Shown: positions 49,106 through 60,822, numbered from the stretch's first letter. The stretch is DNA of 64,000 bases from Manduca sexta (GCF_014839805.1 NC_051116.1:9281556-9345555), one strand, 5' to 3'. A program made the numbers and translations. Notes: generated by a model from the sequence alone, not told the origin.

Positions 49106-50705
49106 TTCGACAGGGGACCGTAATAACGTGTATTTACCACGCGAAAATGCCTTGCTGCAATGGCTTGCAGCTTCACATTCTGGATAGTCGTATCTAAAGG
49201 TAACCATAGAACTACGAGTAATCATAGTTTTCGAGCAAATAAATCGAGTACAGAATTAAAAATATAAAGTCAGGTTCAGAAAATTGGTTAACGCAATATT
49301 TCTATATTATAACTTCAACAGTGACCTTATTAGCGAAAATTTTATCCGACTGCACACGCTACTCGTCGACCCATTGCTAATTTCTAACTCGCTCGACGCT
49401 AACCATCCATGAGGCAGGCTCCTAAAGCCACAAGTCGCGGCCGCAAAGAATCTCAAACATCAACGTAAAGTTTCATATTGGATTGTGTTGCCACATCATT
49501 TACTTTCTGTTTAATTAAATGTTTTGTTTAAGCGCGTTACCATGATTTAGTGGTACTCGTCAAATAAAATTTAAAACATTTTAAATACAAAAGTTACATC
49601 AGTTACTATGTATGCTTCATAACCTGGTCTTAATACTCATTTATTACTTTCTTTGTTGGATGAATAAAAAATATTCTGTAACTTAGGTTATAAATATAAT
49701 AGAAATTAGTTAAAACAGTAAAATAATTATAATATTATTATTGTATTAATGTATGATTGTTGATATGTCTTTTTTTTATTCTACGAACTTGTTAATATAA
49801 TAGCTGATTCATTACTAACGCGGTCAAAAACGATATTAATTTATCCCAGCCTTGCTTAAAAGTTGTACAACCTATGTCAGCTCAGTTTTCCGTATCACGT
49901 GATAGAGAAAACCACCATTTTCGCCCCAAAGTCAGACAACTGATTTTATTATTCCAAAATATATTTCAGGAACACAAAGGGCCATCCAGAGATCTGAAAT
50001 ATCTACATAGTTGATAAGTGACGTTCGATGTAGGCGCACGTCACGTTTCGTATTAGCCGCCAGTCGTGACGTCACGTAGCAGCCGAGTGGCCAGCTTTGT
50101 TCCGCACGCGTGACGGTACAAACCCTTATATTCAATAACTCAGAGGTCATTGGTATAGTTGTGGGCTATGGTGTAATAGGTAAGGTCCTAGAATCGATTT
50201 GGAAAAGTTTGGAAGTATAAAAGTACTTGCAATTCCGAAGCTAGCCAGACATATTATAGTAAAGTATAAAATAGACAGCCTTTATCGAATATCTAGCTTC
50301 CCGCTACAAAAATCCGTAAATCATAGTCACATTAAAAGTTAACTTATTTCCCTCGGGAGAAAATACCAGGATAAAAGTAGCCAATATGTTATTACATCCA
50401 AAACCGGTGAGTGGTCACTGCGTTTACTTTTAACAACCAATATCCAAACATTATTTCGATATTTTTATATCTTAGAAATTTCTAAGTATTGATTAACCAC
50501 CAGAGATATTACAGAAATATAATCAACGAAAATTATGTATGTACATATTTGATGAATCATTTGAAAAGATAAATAAAGTATATGTACCTATTGTACTTAC
50601 TCTAAGCATGTAAAGACAGACTTAATAAAGATATTTTCTACCAGTCAAACAGGTGGCACAGAGATAAAATATAGAGACTATACGTGCAAGTATAGCTAGA
50701 TAGTA
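49106..50705. other. non-coding DNA, no gene seen
   Basis: A GC-richer patch at about 50025-50115 includes a perfect TGACGTCA at 50067-50074. No gene is seen. Confidence 0.4.
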
Positions 50706-51058
50706 GACTGCCTCGGTAGCTTAGTTGTATTGACTCCGCTCTGAGGTCCTGGGGTCAAATCTCGGCTCGGGCAAAGTGATATATTTTTTTCCCTTTATTG
50801 GGTCCACAAAACTCATTAAAAACACTTAGCATTCAAAAGTTATACAGTGCAACCTTCAAAATATTCGCAACCTCCTTGAAGTAAACGCGACATGCAAAAA
50901 ATTAGAAATAACGTATATGAAAATGAGAAATTGATAAATCCCTATGAGGTACGGGTGCAAGTTGAGTATCATATCATGCAACGGAACACACATGTTGAAA
51001 AATGAATGCCCGGGTTAGACCTCTGCCTACCCCTTCAGGGCTTATAACGTCATGGGTC
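50706..51058 (+). repeat. SINE-B, disrupted copy
   Basis: Head GACTGCCTCGGTAGCTTAGT with a B-box region (GGGGTCAAATCTCGG) and end CTCTGCCTACCCCTTCAGGG are clear. The middle (about 50785-50960) departs from the other copies, so the copy has either an insertion or a diverged body. Confidence 0.75.
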
Positions 51059-53254
51059 TTATTTAGGTTTTTAAAAGATAAACCATCATTCAGATCATCA
51101 ATTCTAAGCTATTAAGCACATCTTACCTATAAAATTCAGGTTTCAGTACATAGCCATTCGTTCCAGGTCATTCATTCGTTCATTTGATAACGTCTTGAAG
51201 GCTGCCCGGGACTCCACATGTCAGGGCTAACAAGATAAGTGGGTTAATTCTGCCTCTACAATATATTGAAGTCTGTCCTCGAGACGACGACCTTCGCCGA
51301 GGGCGGGGAATTTCAGAGGGTCTAAATCACATTTTAGTACGGGGCTTTCATCTGGCCTATTGACTGGAGGCATTTGGATAACCAGACTTTATCGAATAAA
51401 CGGTTCAAAGCCTCAGTTTACAAGAATATTTATTTGGATTTTTTTTAAGTGTGTATAGTAGCAGCGATTTCACGGAGCTAATATAATCTTGGCGAAATTT
51501 GTGTGCATCAATTGTATCTTAGCTTATCCTTTAAAAAAAGCCTTTTAATAAAGTTTTAGGCGCCGCGCAGACGAAACTGTTACACTTCTATGACTCCAAC
51601 AATTTCTTTATTAGCTATCAGTTTGATAATAGTGTATAGCGTTTGCATGACGGCTTAATCTTATTTCTTTACATTATGAACAAACTCAGTTTTATCTCCC
51701 CTTTCATAGTTCATTCCCTTTCACTAATTTAATCTATCCTTTTCAAACTTATACCCTTGTCTTATAATTTAACCGAGGGAAACATTATAAAAACAATTTA
51801 AACATACAAATATAGAGTCGGAAACGCGGCCATGTTTGATTCTCAGAATGTATCTCGAGCTAGCTTCAGGATAATTAATAGATTGTATAAATCGTGTCTA
51901 TAAATACTATAATATAAACGCGAAGGTTTGTTTTGTTCGATGTAAACAAGTTACTGGACAGATTTGGACGAATGTTGGCACACGGATAATAGATGACGGT
52001 GGATTAACAGATGGCCTTTTTATTGCAACAATTTGCTCCCAGGAGAAATAATGAGATTTTAATCAGATTTACTAAATTATAAAGTTCGTGCAGTGTTTTA
52101 GGGTATACATAAGATTTATTAAATTGATGGCGCTGGCTTCGTGCAGTGTTAGGGTCTTATGTAGCGGAAAGGCTTGTCACGTGGGCAAAGCCGCGAACAA
52201 CTCCTACTATTTTATACATGAATAGACAATAAGCTAGTGGATTACAATGCGTATAGTATAGTAACAGGTACTCACTTATACTTATTATTATTTTTATTTA
52301 ATATGTTTGACTCCTATGTTTAACTATGAACATTGTTATAAGCACGATTTTGTGAGTCGTTTAAAAAAAAGTAAAATTAGGTAATGAATGTGTTCATGAA
52401 AAAATTACCAAGGCAATAGTGTAAAAGTAATGGAACAACTCACCATCTCTTGCACGCCCGCACTGCAACTGGAATGACGTCACGCTGTAAATTTGGATAC
52501 TTTAACACCTCTGTCGGAAGCTTTAAAAAGACAATTATATTGTTAATTATGCGTGAACACATTCTATGCGTTTTAAATTCACGTAACGCAATATTTTCGC
52601 ATATTTTTCATAAAATTAACGTTAATCAAATACCTATTACTATCAACCTACGCACCATAGTAAACAGTAGGACGGTGTATTTACGGTAGTCTGCGTTTAT
52701 CTTCATTATCAAAAACCACAAAAAACTGAATATTCTCTTCAATTTAAGTCAAAATAATGTTTCATCGACCGAAATATCAACTCAAAGGATACATTCAAAT
52801 AACTCACGCAGAAGCAATATCCGTGCAATTAACACGCAAATTATTCAGTTGTTAACTCTTTAATTGTCGCAGAACATTCATTAATTTATTTATTATTCGT
52901 TCTTGAATCGTTCGTTTGGTGTTCAGTCGTTCGATTTACCACTCACTTAACAACCAATTATAATGCGGACTGTTTGTGATTAACCATTTAAAGAAACAGT
53001 AAATACATATTTATTATTCTATTAGTAAACACTCTATCCATATATAATAATATCTGCCGAATATATTCTAATATAACGATTAACTAAATTGTTAATTAAT
53101 AAATATCGTAAGTAGTATAGGTAATGTAATAATTCTTAATAAACTAGCTACTGTTCCAATGTACTCTAGATGCTAATTGTTTTTTTAGTAATGTATTATA
53201 ATATGATCTCATTTTATGTTACCTTACAAACAAAGTCTATTGTGATAAAAAGCA
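51059..53254. other. non-coding DNA with one island
   Basis: Bases 51170-51420 are GC-richer and free of obvious repeats. A family E-like scrap lies near 52130-52195 and TGACGTCA at 52475-52482. No gene is seen. Confidence 0.4.
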
Positions 53255-53425
53255 CTTCTGAGGGATCTCACGGGACGCCACGGTGCAGGCTTGCCTAGTG
53301 TGGGGACCGTAGTCAATACATTGTTTCAATTCGTACTTTATTGTAAAATTTCATACTTTGTATATTCATGATGTGTAAGATCTTTTGTGTTAAATAAAAA
53401 TATTTTTCATTTTTTCATTTTCATT
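53255..53425 (+). repeat. probable LINE 3' end
   Basis: GGGATCTCACGGGACGCCAC, then GTGTGGGGACCGTAGTC, leads into an AT-rich stretch with TTAAATAAAAATATTTTTC. This looks like a 5'-truncated non-LTR end. Confidence 0.4.
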
Positions 53426-53751
53426 ATACATATTATTACGCCTTTTCTCTTCTTGAAAGTAGGTTAAGGTGTATTTAATTCAAAATCTGTGAACAGTTTC
53501 TGTTTACGCATATATCTATCTCAGTATAGAAAAAAAAATCTATCTGCTAAATAATTATTCATTAAAGGTTTTTTTTACATAATGTTGGTGCGTACTTATT
53601 TTGCACCACCTCTTTCGTTACATGTTTTTGTAATCTGTGGAAACTGTTGTGAATTATGTATTTCTAATTGTTTTTTTTATTACATAAGTAAAATTGTACT
53701 CTGTTGTTTCCCAAATAAACTAAAATAAAAAAAATATTAAACTTAAACATA
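53426..53751. other. AT-rich DNA, possible second LINE tail
   Basis: CCCAAATAAACTAAAATAAAAA at about 53710-53731 resembles a poly(A)-type end. Otherwise nothing is recognised. Confidence 0.35.
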
Positions 53752-53838
53752 TCTTTCGGATTTTATTGCGGTTTTAATATTTTAGTTTTCTCGCGACTTT
53801 TCGAAGACTTTGCAGCCTTCGTGGTCACGGGGAGACTG
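53752..53838 (+). repeat. family F repeat, copy 2
   Basis: TTTTATTGCGGTTTTAATAT, then CTCGCGACTTTTCGAAGAC and TTTGCAGCCTTCGTGGTCAC, as in the other two copies. Confidence 0.65.
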
Positions 53839-55756
53839 TTTACGCATATGTTAGAACTAAATAAATACACATCACTCCTTTATCCCCGAAGAGGTTTGTG
53901 TGCACTTTTGCAACTAGAAACTGAAAAGTATGTTCTTGAAATCACTTTTAAATCGTTAAGATGCTGTTACAATCACATTTTTGCAGCTACCGCACGTCCC
54001 ATGTAATAAGGTATTTCGCAATTCTGGGCTAATACCGAGAATTTGCGTCAGGAAAACCAAAAATCACTTTATATTTCTCAAAACGTCAGTAGAACAGTCG
54101 CATCGTTTGTGCAAAAAATATATCACATAATAACATTAATTTAACATTTACACAATATAAAATTTTCCGTACAATGTAGTACATACTAAAAATACTTTCT
54201 CGTATGCGAAACTCCACCTTTAAGAACTAGGTAACATCATTATATATTTTTATGAGTAAATAGTACCTTTTTTTGTTAACACCGGGAAATCCGTTTAGAT
54301 TTCTGCCGGACTTGCTAGTATAAACTGTCACAGCGACAAACACCCCAGCATTTGACTCTTTCCCTAATATCGCAGGTCAAGGGGTGTGCAAGTGCATGCA
54401 AGCGCAACCATGGGTAAATAGTACCTAGATTACGAAAGGCAAAATAAAATCATATTTCATTCAGAGCCTATGTTTCATTTAGAAGCCATCGTTTGCAAGC
54501 TATTTTCCGATTTGAAGGACAATAGCCATGTAAATCTGTCTCGAGACTTTAATAAATGGAGTAAATCGATGAATTGAGAACGGCCGGCCTTCTGTGGACT
54601 TCAATACGATTCTCAAAATGTTTCCAATAATAACGTTGGTAAATGTGTGGATGGAATCCATTAAATACCTGGAAATAGACGTGTGTTTCGATATTCCAAT
54701 TTCTCTGAAATGGTTGTAGCTATTCCGATGAATATATTTAAAAGGATTATTTTTGTTGGTAGTCGAACCGACTCCTATGAAATATTGATCTAATGGCGCA
54801 AGTAAGTATTATTTAAGTTTTAGTGCAAATCAAAAGTTGTCTTGAATTAGAATTTGTTATAGAGCAATAGTCGTCCTGTATCATAATTGGAAATAAACTC
54901 CATGATTCATACATGAATGTCATTATGCAAAATTATTGAGCATAAATATAACCAAAATCGTTTCTTAATAGGTTCACAAATATCCTCACTCGACAATGAA
55001 TCAAACTTTTAACCCAACCAAATTCACGAAACTAAATAGCATTTACAGTCAAAGTAAGCCACGTTTTTGCGCTACCCAATGTTTATTTAATATGCGTTTC
55101 GTAATCCCTATTTTCCATACATTCTGCTTAGATTCGGAGAACCAATGTCCAACTTTGCTTTCAGCCGCCTCTTTACATATGTTCTGCAAAATATCTAAAG
55201 ATTAACTCTGGGAACGCCTCTGACCTTGGTTCACGCTTTAGTTCTAATTAGACTTAGTTTTACTGTTTCGTGTTTACATAAAGTGTTGAATGGTAATGTT
55301 TTTGTTTTTTTTTAAGTATAATACAATGACGAGAGAATCAGGTTGCTTGTGTTTGGTAAACACCAGACAGAATTTTGGATAAATTCTATCGCATACAAGT
55401 TGCGTGTCACGCATCTGCTGGAAACACCACTGTTAGAGTTCACTGGACACTCAGTAAACCTGTGGCACATACACGAGCGGAGACTAAACTGCTTCCACTT
55501 TAATTGAATTGATTGATAGCACTGTACTGAATACCTACGGGAAGTGGCAACGATTTGTATGATCAATGGGATTTCCGAGAGGCGAGGGTTCAATCACCTT
55601 TCTAATTTCAATCCCCCCTTAAAGGTCAACACTTACAATCACTCTAATTTGTGGTATGACCACTTAGTTAACCTTTAGATGTATCACACCTAGTCCTTTT
55701 TCCTTTACTATTAAATACAAATATTCCTTAATAATACATATTACATATATACATAG
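53839..55756. other. non-coding DNA, no gene seen
   Basis: Bases about 54535-54695 are a little GC-richer with ATCGATGAATTGA-like homeodomain-type words. No gene is seen. An intact-looking frame at 55312-55593 has no recognisable product. Confidence 0.4.
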
Positions 55757-55985
55757 CTTCATCCCTTCTCAGGGCTAGGCAGAGCTGTAACACACCCACA
55801 TTTTGGCTGGTATATTAGGTACCATGAAATAATGGGTGAACCTATTGCCATTTACCGGGCTCACTTCCAGACTCCAGGCTGATTTAAAGTAAAAACACAA
55901 TATCACTTTGCCCGATTCGAACCCGAGACTTCAGCGCGACAGTCGTACCGCGCACACAATATTACTCCGCCACCAAGGCAGCACG
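55757..55985 (-). repeat. SINE-B, near-complete copy
   Basis: In reverse: head CTGCCTTGGTGGCGGAGTAA, a perfect B box GGTTCGAATC (55914-55923), the body, and the CTAGCCCTGAGAAGGGATGA end. Confidence 0.88.
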
Positions 55986-56017
55986 CAATTGAGGCGACAC
56001 TATACTCATACGCTTGC

Positions 56018-56375
56018 AAAATACATGCGACATCTCAATGTAAACCTAACATGTGCAGTTTCTGAACGCGACGCGAGAATACATTACCATAATATTGTAT
56101 TAGCGTGTTGGTCACCGCGAGCCTCTGCACCTACCAAAAGGTGTGTTCAGAACACAACAAAAAAATATTATTAATACAATACAATATGTATTAACGCCAC
56201 ACTCCACTGGTTCTTAACCCGCAGAATTCACGCGACATCTGAATGTTCGTTCTGTTTACACATGTAGTTTCTGAACGCGACTCCGAGAGAATTCATTATT
56301 GTGTGTTACCGTGTTGGCCGCCTCGACACCTGTCGAAAGATGCGTTCTAAACAAAGCGAAAAATCTTATTTTTAC
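56018..56375. repeat. diverged direct duplication, about 203-bp period
   Basis: Two units share, in order, GCGACATCT, GTTTCTGAACGCGAC, ATTACC or TGTTACC, GTGTTGG and a GTTCTAAAC-like or GTTCAGAAC-like word. Unit 1 starts near 56018 and unit 2 near 56221. The origin is unknown. Confidence 0.6.
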
Positions 56376-56467
56376 TGTAGGGGTGCATTCTAAATATAAG
56401 GTATTTTTATTATTTTATAAACATGTTCAGCACACATACAAATTATACTGGTTTAGGAGTTTTAATT

Positions 56468-56580
56468 AATATTAAACTATTTTTCGGAATTTATCGCGGT
56501 TTTAATATTTTACTTTTTCTCCCGACGTTTCGAAGACTCTGCAGCCTGCGTGGTCACCGGGGGGAGGAGGGGGGGCGGTT
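56468..56580 (+). repeat. family F repeat, copy 3
   Basis: TCTCCCGACGTTTCGAAGAC, then TCTGCAGCCTGCGTGGTCAC. A G-rich run (GGGGGGAGGAGGGGGGGCGG) follows at about 56559-56578. Confidence 0.65.
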
Positions 56581-56689
56581 CATGGAGGCTGCAAATTTAA
56601 TTTAAAATGTTTATTAATATTTCTGATACAGTACTATTTTTTCAGCAGTGGGCAATGATTAAACTATATGGTATAGACATTTGATAACG

Positions 56690-56815
56690 ACCGATATGCA
56701 AGAGGACGAAATATGCCATGGGAATATCAAATCATGGGACAAAAATGTCGGTGCAGTCAGCATGTGGCGTCTGCCTATCCGTTAGAGGATAAAGGCGCCA
56801 GGTACGTGTCTAAAG
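56690..56815 (+). repeat. SINE-B, 3' half
   Basis: AATCATGGGACAAAAATGTC, GTGGCGTCTGCCTATCCGTT and GAGGATAAAGGCGCCAGG follow the family order. The head is missing. Confidence 0.6.
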
Positions 56816-57214
56816 GCTATCTCCGACACAAACAGATGCACGGTCGGCTGCAGCTCGTATTTGCATCGAAATGGAAGTCGCACGCTCGCGACACATTTGC
56901 CAACTTTACGTACATTTACCAGACATGTCTCATTCTGTTTTATATTCGACGTAAACGGCTTTGTTCCTTTCTGTAAAATGCGGAGATATTTTTCATACAT
57001 GGTTTTAGCAATTATTTGGGCAAGAATTTACTTAAAACCTTATCTTATGGTACTTAACGTAATAATAAGAGAACAACATTTAAAAATTGATGAACTAATT
57101 AACCAGCTATCTTTTATATTTTGCAATTTAAAAGTCTGGTTGGTGTCGCAACTAAGGCAGGTTTGTTAATCATTCGATTACATAAAAAAAACTTTTCTGT
57201 AAGTAAACTTTTCT

Positions 57215-57414
57215 ACTGGTGGTAGCATAAGGTGTAAAACCCGCAAGAGTGGCCCACGTTTTGCGGGATCACCCTATCCGTTTCAAATAGGCCGACATAA
57301 TTGTGTCCTGCGTCGACTAGAGAGAGACGATAATTTCTCCTCAATCGACAATCTATCTAGACTACACTCTACTTACCATCAGGTGCAGTTGGGGTACTTG
57401 ACCATGCCGTATAA
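57215..57414 (-). repeat. family D copy with deletion
   Basis: It begins CTGGTGGTAG like family C and D heads, but the hairpin is deleted. The core (GGCCGACATAATTGTGTC) and tail (CTTACCATCAGGTGCAGTTG) are clear. Confidence 0.8.
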
Positions 57415-59128
57415 AAAAGTACATACGTACAATTAAAAATAACTTTTAAGTTCAACAAAGCATTTGTATTTTATTTTTTTATTATTTAAAACACACAGAT
57501 TACAATCAAAACATATAATAAGGATGATTATGGCTAGGGTTTAGTACTTAATCTAGATTGCACTCCAAAATTTGTGCCCAAATCATGATTGTTACAAATG
57601 TATTAATATTGAATTGTAATAGATGCAAAGATTAGACGATACCGCCAATTTACGTGCTTTTAATACAATATTAAAATTGTAATCTAATACGTAATGTTTA
57701 AAAAAATTCAACAATATCTCTACGAAAAGTAAATATTTTGCCACATTTACACAGCGTCTAAAAGTGCCGATGAAGCAATTTGTCCCCGTTACACGCGCCT
57801 CCGCCGGGCACCGACTCTCTCTCTACATGGCTTTATGTCACGCTGTTTGCTCTATATGTCATTTTTATGATTTTATTCTGAAAAAATTGGGCCGTTTCAT
57901 CTGCGAAACCATATTTTATATTTTAACTGTTTCATTTATTTATATATCTACGTACAATATGTATAGCATGGATTTTACCAGTTCGGGCCTTCTCTACGAG
58001 TTGTTTCAACTGATGCAGAGATGAGACAACGTGGATGTACTTGATCCTATCTCACTGCCATGTGGGGTCAACACAACACACTTTTTCGTGCATGTTGGAA
58101 ATTAATTTCATTTAGCTTTTCCGGGGTATCGAGTCTCGGGAAAATCGTATTAGAAAAACGTTTAAAATAACATATTAATATAGTTTCATTTATTAATTAT
58201 AAACCAAACATGATTCATGATGTAATAATAACCGTTGAATTTACTCTTGAATGTTACCCATACATGAGACAAAGTCCTAAGAGCTCATTAGTAGTAAATT
58301 GATTTCTCTCTCAGGACTACGTTAGATTAATCCAATCGCGTTTCTAATTAACCAGTGTTGTGTAACTAGTGTGTAAAGTTTGTCATCTAAGCAGACCTAA
58401 TGAAATAAATCCGAACCCACTATCGGGAGTCATAGGGAAAAGCTATCTGAATTTTAGCTAGCTGTAAAAGCACTTTCGGATCGTCGACAAAATTTAGACT
58501 TTAAGATATTACTATGAGATCCAATATAACTTTATTGCGTCTGAGTTAAAACTATAACTAAAATTACTTATTTAAAAAAATACATATCGGGTAAATAACA
58601 TTTTAATTTGAAAGTTTTTTTTTCTCGGACACTTGTGTACCAAATATTTTTCTTATTGTTAGCAGATATAATTTAGAGGCTTCTAAAATTTAATATTATT
58701 CTTCCCACAAGAGCCTTACAATTCGCTTTGTTTGTTGATATTTATTCCAATTATGATTTATTTATATTTACCATTAGAGAAATCACGTTCACTTGGTACT
58801 ACCCACTTATGCAAAACCTTATCCTATTCTTTCTACTAAATCATTTTAGTGGAAAGAATTCTCAGTTTATATATTTTATCGGCGCGTGCCCGAGCGATCC
58901 ATCATGTCAGGATGGTCTAGCCTCTACATAGAGACAGCTGCGTCTCTACCGCGTGTTATCCCTTAAAGGACACACGATGCCAGTAAAGGTTTGGTTATAT
59001 AGGGCTATGAAGGGCAGGCAGGACAGTTTCTTTTAGTAACACGCCTTGATGACGTCACTGTGCATGATAAGTGTAGACGGGTCTCGATAGAGTGGTAACT
59101 GTTTGTATCCTCTATCAGTCAATCTTTC
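57415..59128. other. non-coding DNA, no gene seen
   Basis: No recognised gene. It contains CTCTACAT at 57831-57838 and 58922-58929, and a perfect TGACGTCA at 59050-59057. Confidence 0.45.
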
Positions 59129-59371
59129 TAGTGGTAGGATATATTTTATATCCGCCCGGATAGCGACCACCGTACACAAGGTGTTAAAACCCGCCATAGT
59201 CGCCCACGAAGTGTGTCGCGTTTCGGGATCAGCCTATATATATCCGGTGCGAACAGGCCGGCATAATTGTGTCGACTGTCGAGGGGTACTCGTCTTCCGT
59301 TAGTCGATATTCTATTGAACCCCACACCACCTACCATCAGGTGTAGTGGGGTCAATTTGAAGTGCCCGAAT
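59129..59371 (-). repeat. family D, full-length copy
   Basis: Head GTGGTAGG, hairpin GGATATATTTTATATCC, then GCCCGGATAGCGACC. Core GGCCGGCATAATTGTGTCGA and tail CTACCATCAGGTGTAGTGGG. It confirms that the hairpin sits directly behind the shared head. Confidence 0.85.
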
Positions 59372-59511
59372 AAAAATAAAAAAATAGATTTCTCTGGACT
59401 GCACGTTGTTCACCAACAGATGCAGTACGATCAGTTGGTCATGCTTGTATAAAATAAATACCAGAGCTCTACCATCAGTGAGTATCAATATCAATATAAA
59501 ATGTCTTTAGT
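59372..59511. other. short spacer before mariner copy 2
   Basis: No recognised feature. Confidence 0.4.
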
Positions 59512-59513
59512 TA

Positions 59514-60822
59514 TACCTAGTCTTGCCATAAATATTGTAATAAAGAAAAAAGAAAATTGTTAACTGCAAATAACATTTATTACTTTTACAGTGTGTCAGT
59601 TTAATACATAAATATAAAACAATTAAAAATATAAAAAGCTTATTCGAAGTGGTCTCCATTGGCTGCAATACAGTCCTTTAAACGATGAGGCCAGTTATCA
59701 ATAGAAGCACGCACTCTTTCCATGGGAAAATTCTTCACTGCCAATCGTATAGATTGTTTTAGGGACTCCAAATTATCATGGCGTTTAGAGCAAGCTGTAC
59801 TTTTTAAAACTGACCACAAATCATAATCCAGCGGATTAAGATCGGGACTAGACGACGGCCAGTCTTCAGCTCTGATGAAGTCCGAAACGTTCGATTCCAA
59901 CCAAGACTGCGTGGACCGAGCTTTATGACCCGGCGCCGAGTCTTGCTGGAAGGACCATACTTGGTTATTGAACATGGTGATGTTAAGGGGCTTAACTACC
60001 TTCTCAAGAATGGTATCTTGATACACTTGTGCCGATGTTTTGATACCTTTTCACAAAAATATGGCTCAGTCACTCCTTCATAGCTAACACCCCACCAAAC
60101 CATCACTGAAGTCGGATAATGTCCACGTTGCACTCTGTCGACTAATTGGGAAGCTTCCTTAGAGCTTTGAGCATAAATACGGTCATTTTGTTTGTTAAAA
60201 TGTTGCTCAATTGTAAAAATTTTCTCATCCGTAAACAAAATTTTTCTGTGACCTCCCTTTGCGTACCGCTTCAGTAGTTGTTTCGATTTTACCACCCTAT
60301 TCTTCTTTAAATTATCAGTTAAGAAATGGCCAGTGCGTCTCTTATAGGCTGCAAGTCCTAAGTCATCTTTTAAAATACGCGACATGGTTCTAGGTGCTAT
60401 CTTCATTTCCCGAGATAAAATCTTTTGCTTTCGGACAGGATTTCTTCGAATTCTTTCCCTTACTGCTTTGACCACCTTTTTCGTACGAACACTACGTGGA
60501 CGGCCAGATCTTTTCTGTCACAAACAGAGGAGGTCTCATTGTACCTATTAATAGCCCGGTACACAAACATTTTACTAATACCAAGTGTATGGAGAGTTTT
60601 AAAAATTGCATTTGGCTCCATACCTACTTTGTGTAATGCTATCACAGCGATTCGGTTCTCTTTATCACCCCACACCATTTTAATATCGCAAAATATTTTA
60701 CAATGTATTGGCGCCAAAATGAGAAAACACAATGAACAATCGTATAAAAATGACAGATTCGAAATTCAAATGTAATATTTTTTTATAATTAAGTGTAACA
60801 GTATTTATGGCCAGACTAAGTA
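59514..60822 (-). mobile_element. DD37D mariner (maT-like), copy 2, complete
   Basis: A complete 1,309-bp element. The ends are imperfect inverted repeats of about 28 bp: TACCTAGTCTTGCCATAAAT at 59514 and, in reverse from 60822, TACTTAGTCTGGCCATAAAT. The target duplication TA is at 59512-59513 and 60823-60824. The transposase lies on the minus strand. It is nearly identical to the partial copy at 1-578 where they overlap. Confidence 0.95.
59640..60678 (-). pseudogene. mariner transposase, full length with two frameshifts
   Basis: A DD37D mariner transposase of about 340 codons. The likely start is ATG at 60676-60678 (MVWGDKENRIAVIALH). The first helix-turn-helix part is followed by a GRPR-type linker that is out of frame because one A is missing in the run at 60511-60514. 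The second helix-turn-helix (REMKIAPRTMSRILKDD) and the catalytic domain follow. Catalytic Asp codons are at 60227-60229 (FTDEK), 59940-59942 (QQDSAPGH) and 59826-59828 (NPLDY). A second one-base loss, in the A run at 60048-60051, separates the first and second Asp. Copy 1 has five A there and stays open. All three Asp codons survive, so this is a recent loss or a sequencing error. Confidence 0.93.

Noticed and set aside
48557..49225. Long frames across the N gap
   Set aside because: They are produced by translating undetermined bases.
55312..55593. Minus-strand 93-codon open frame
   Set aside because: No domain, poor context and AT-rich surroundings. It could be chance, and nothing supports it.
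59103..59494. Cluster of open frames at 59.1-59.5 kb
   Set aside because: They lie within a family D repeat and its flank. Similar frames occur in the other copy at 23.9-24.2 kb.
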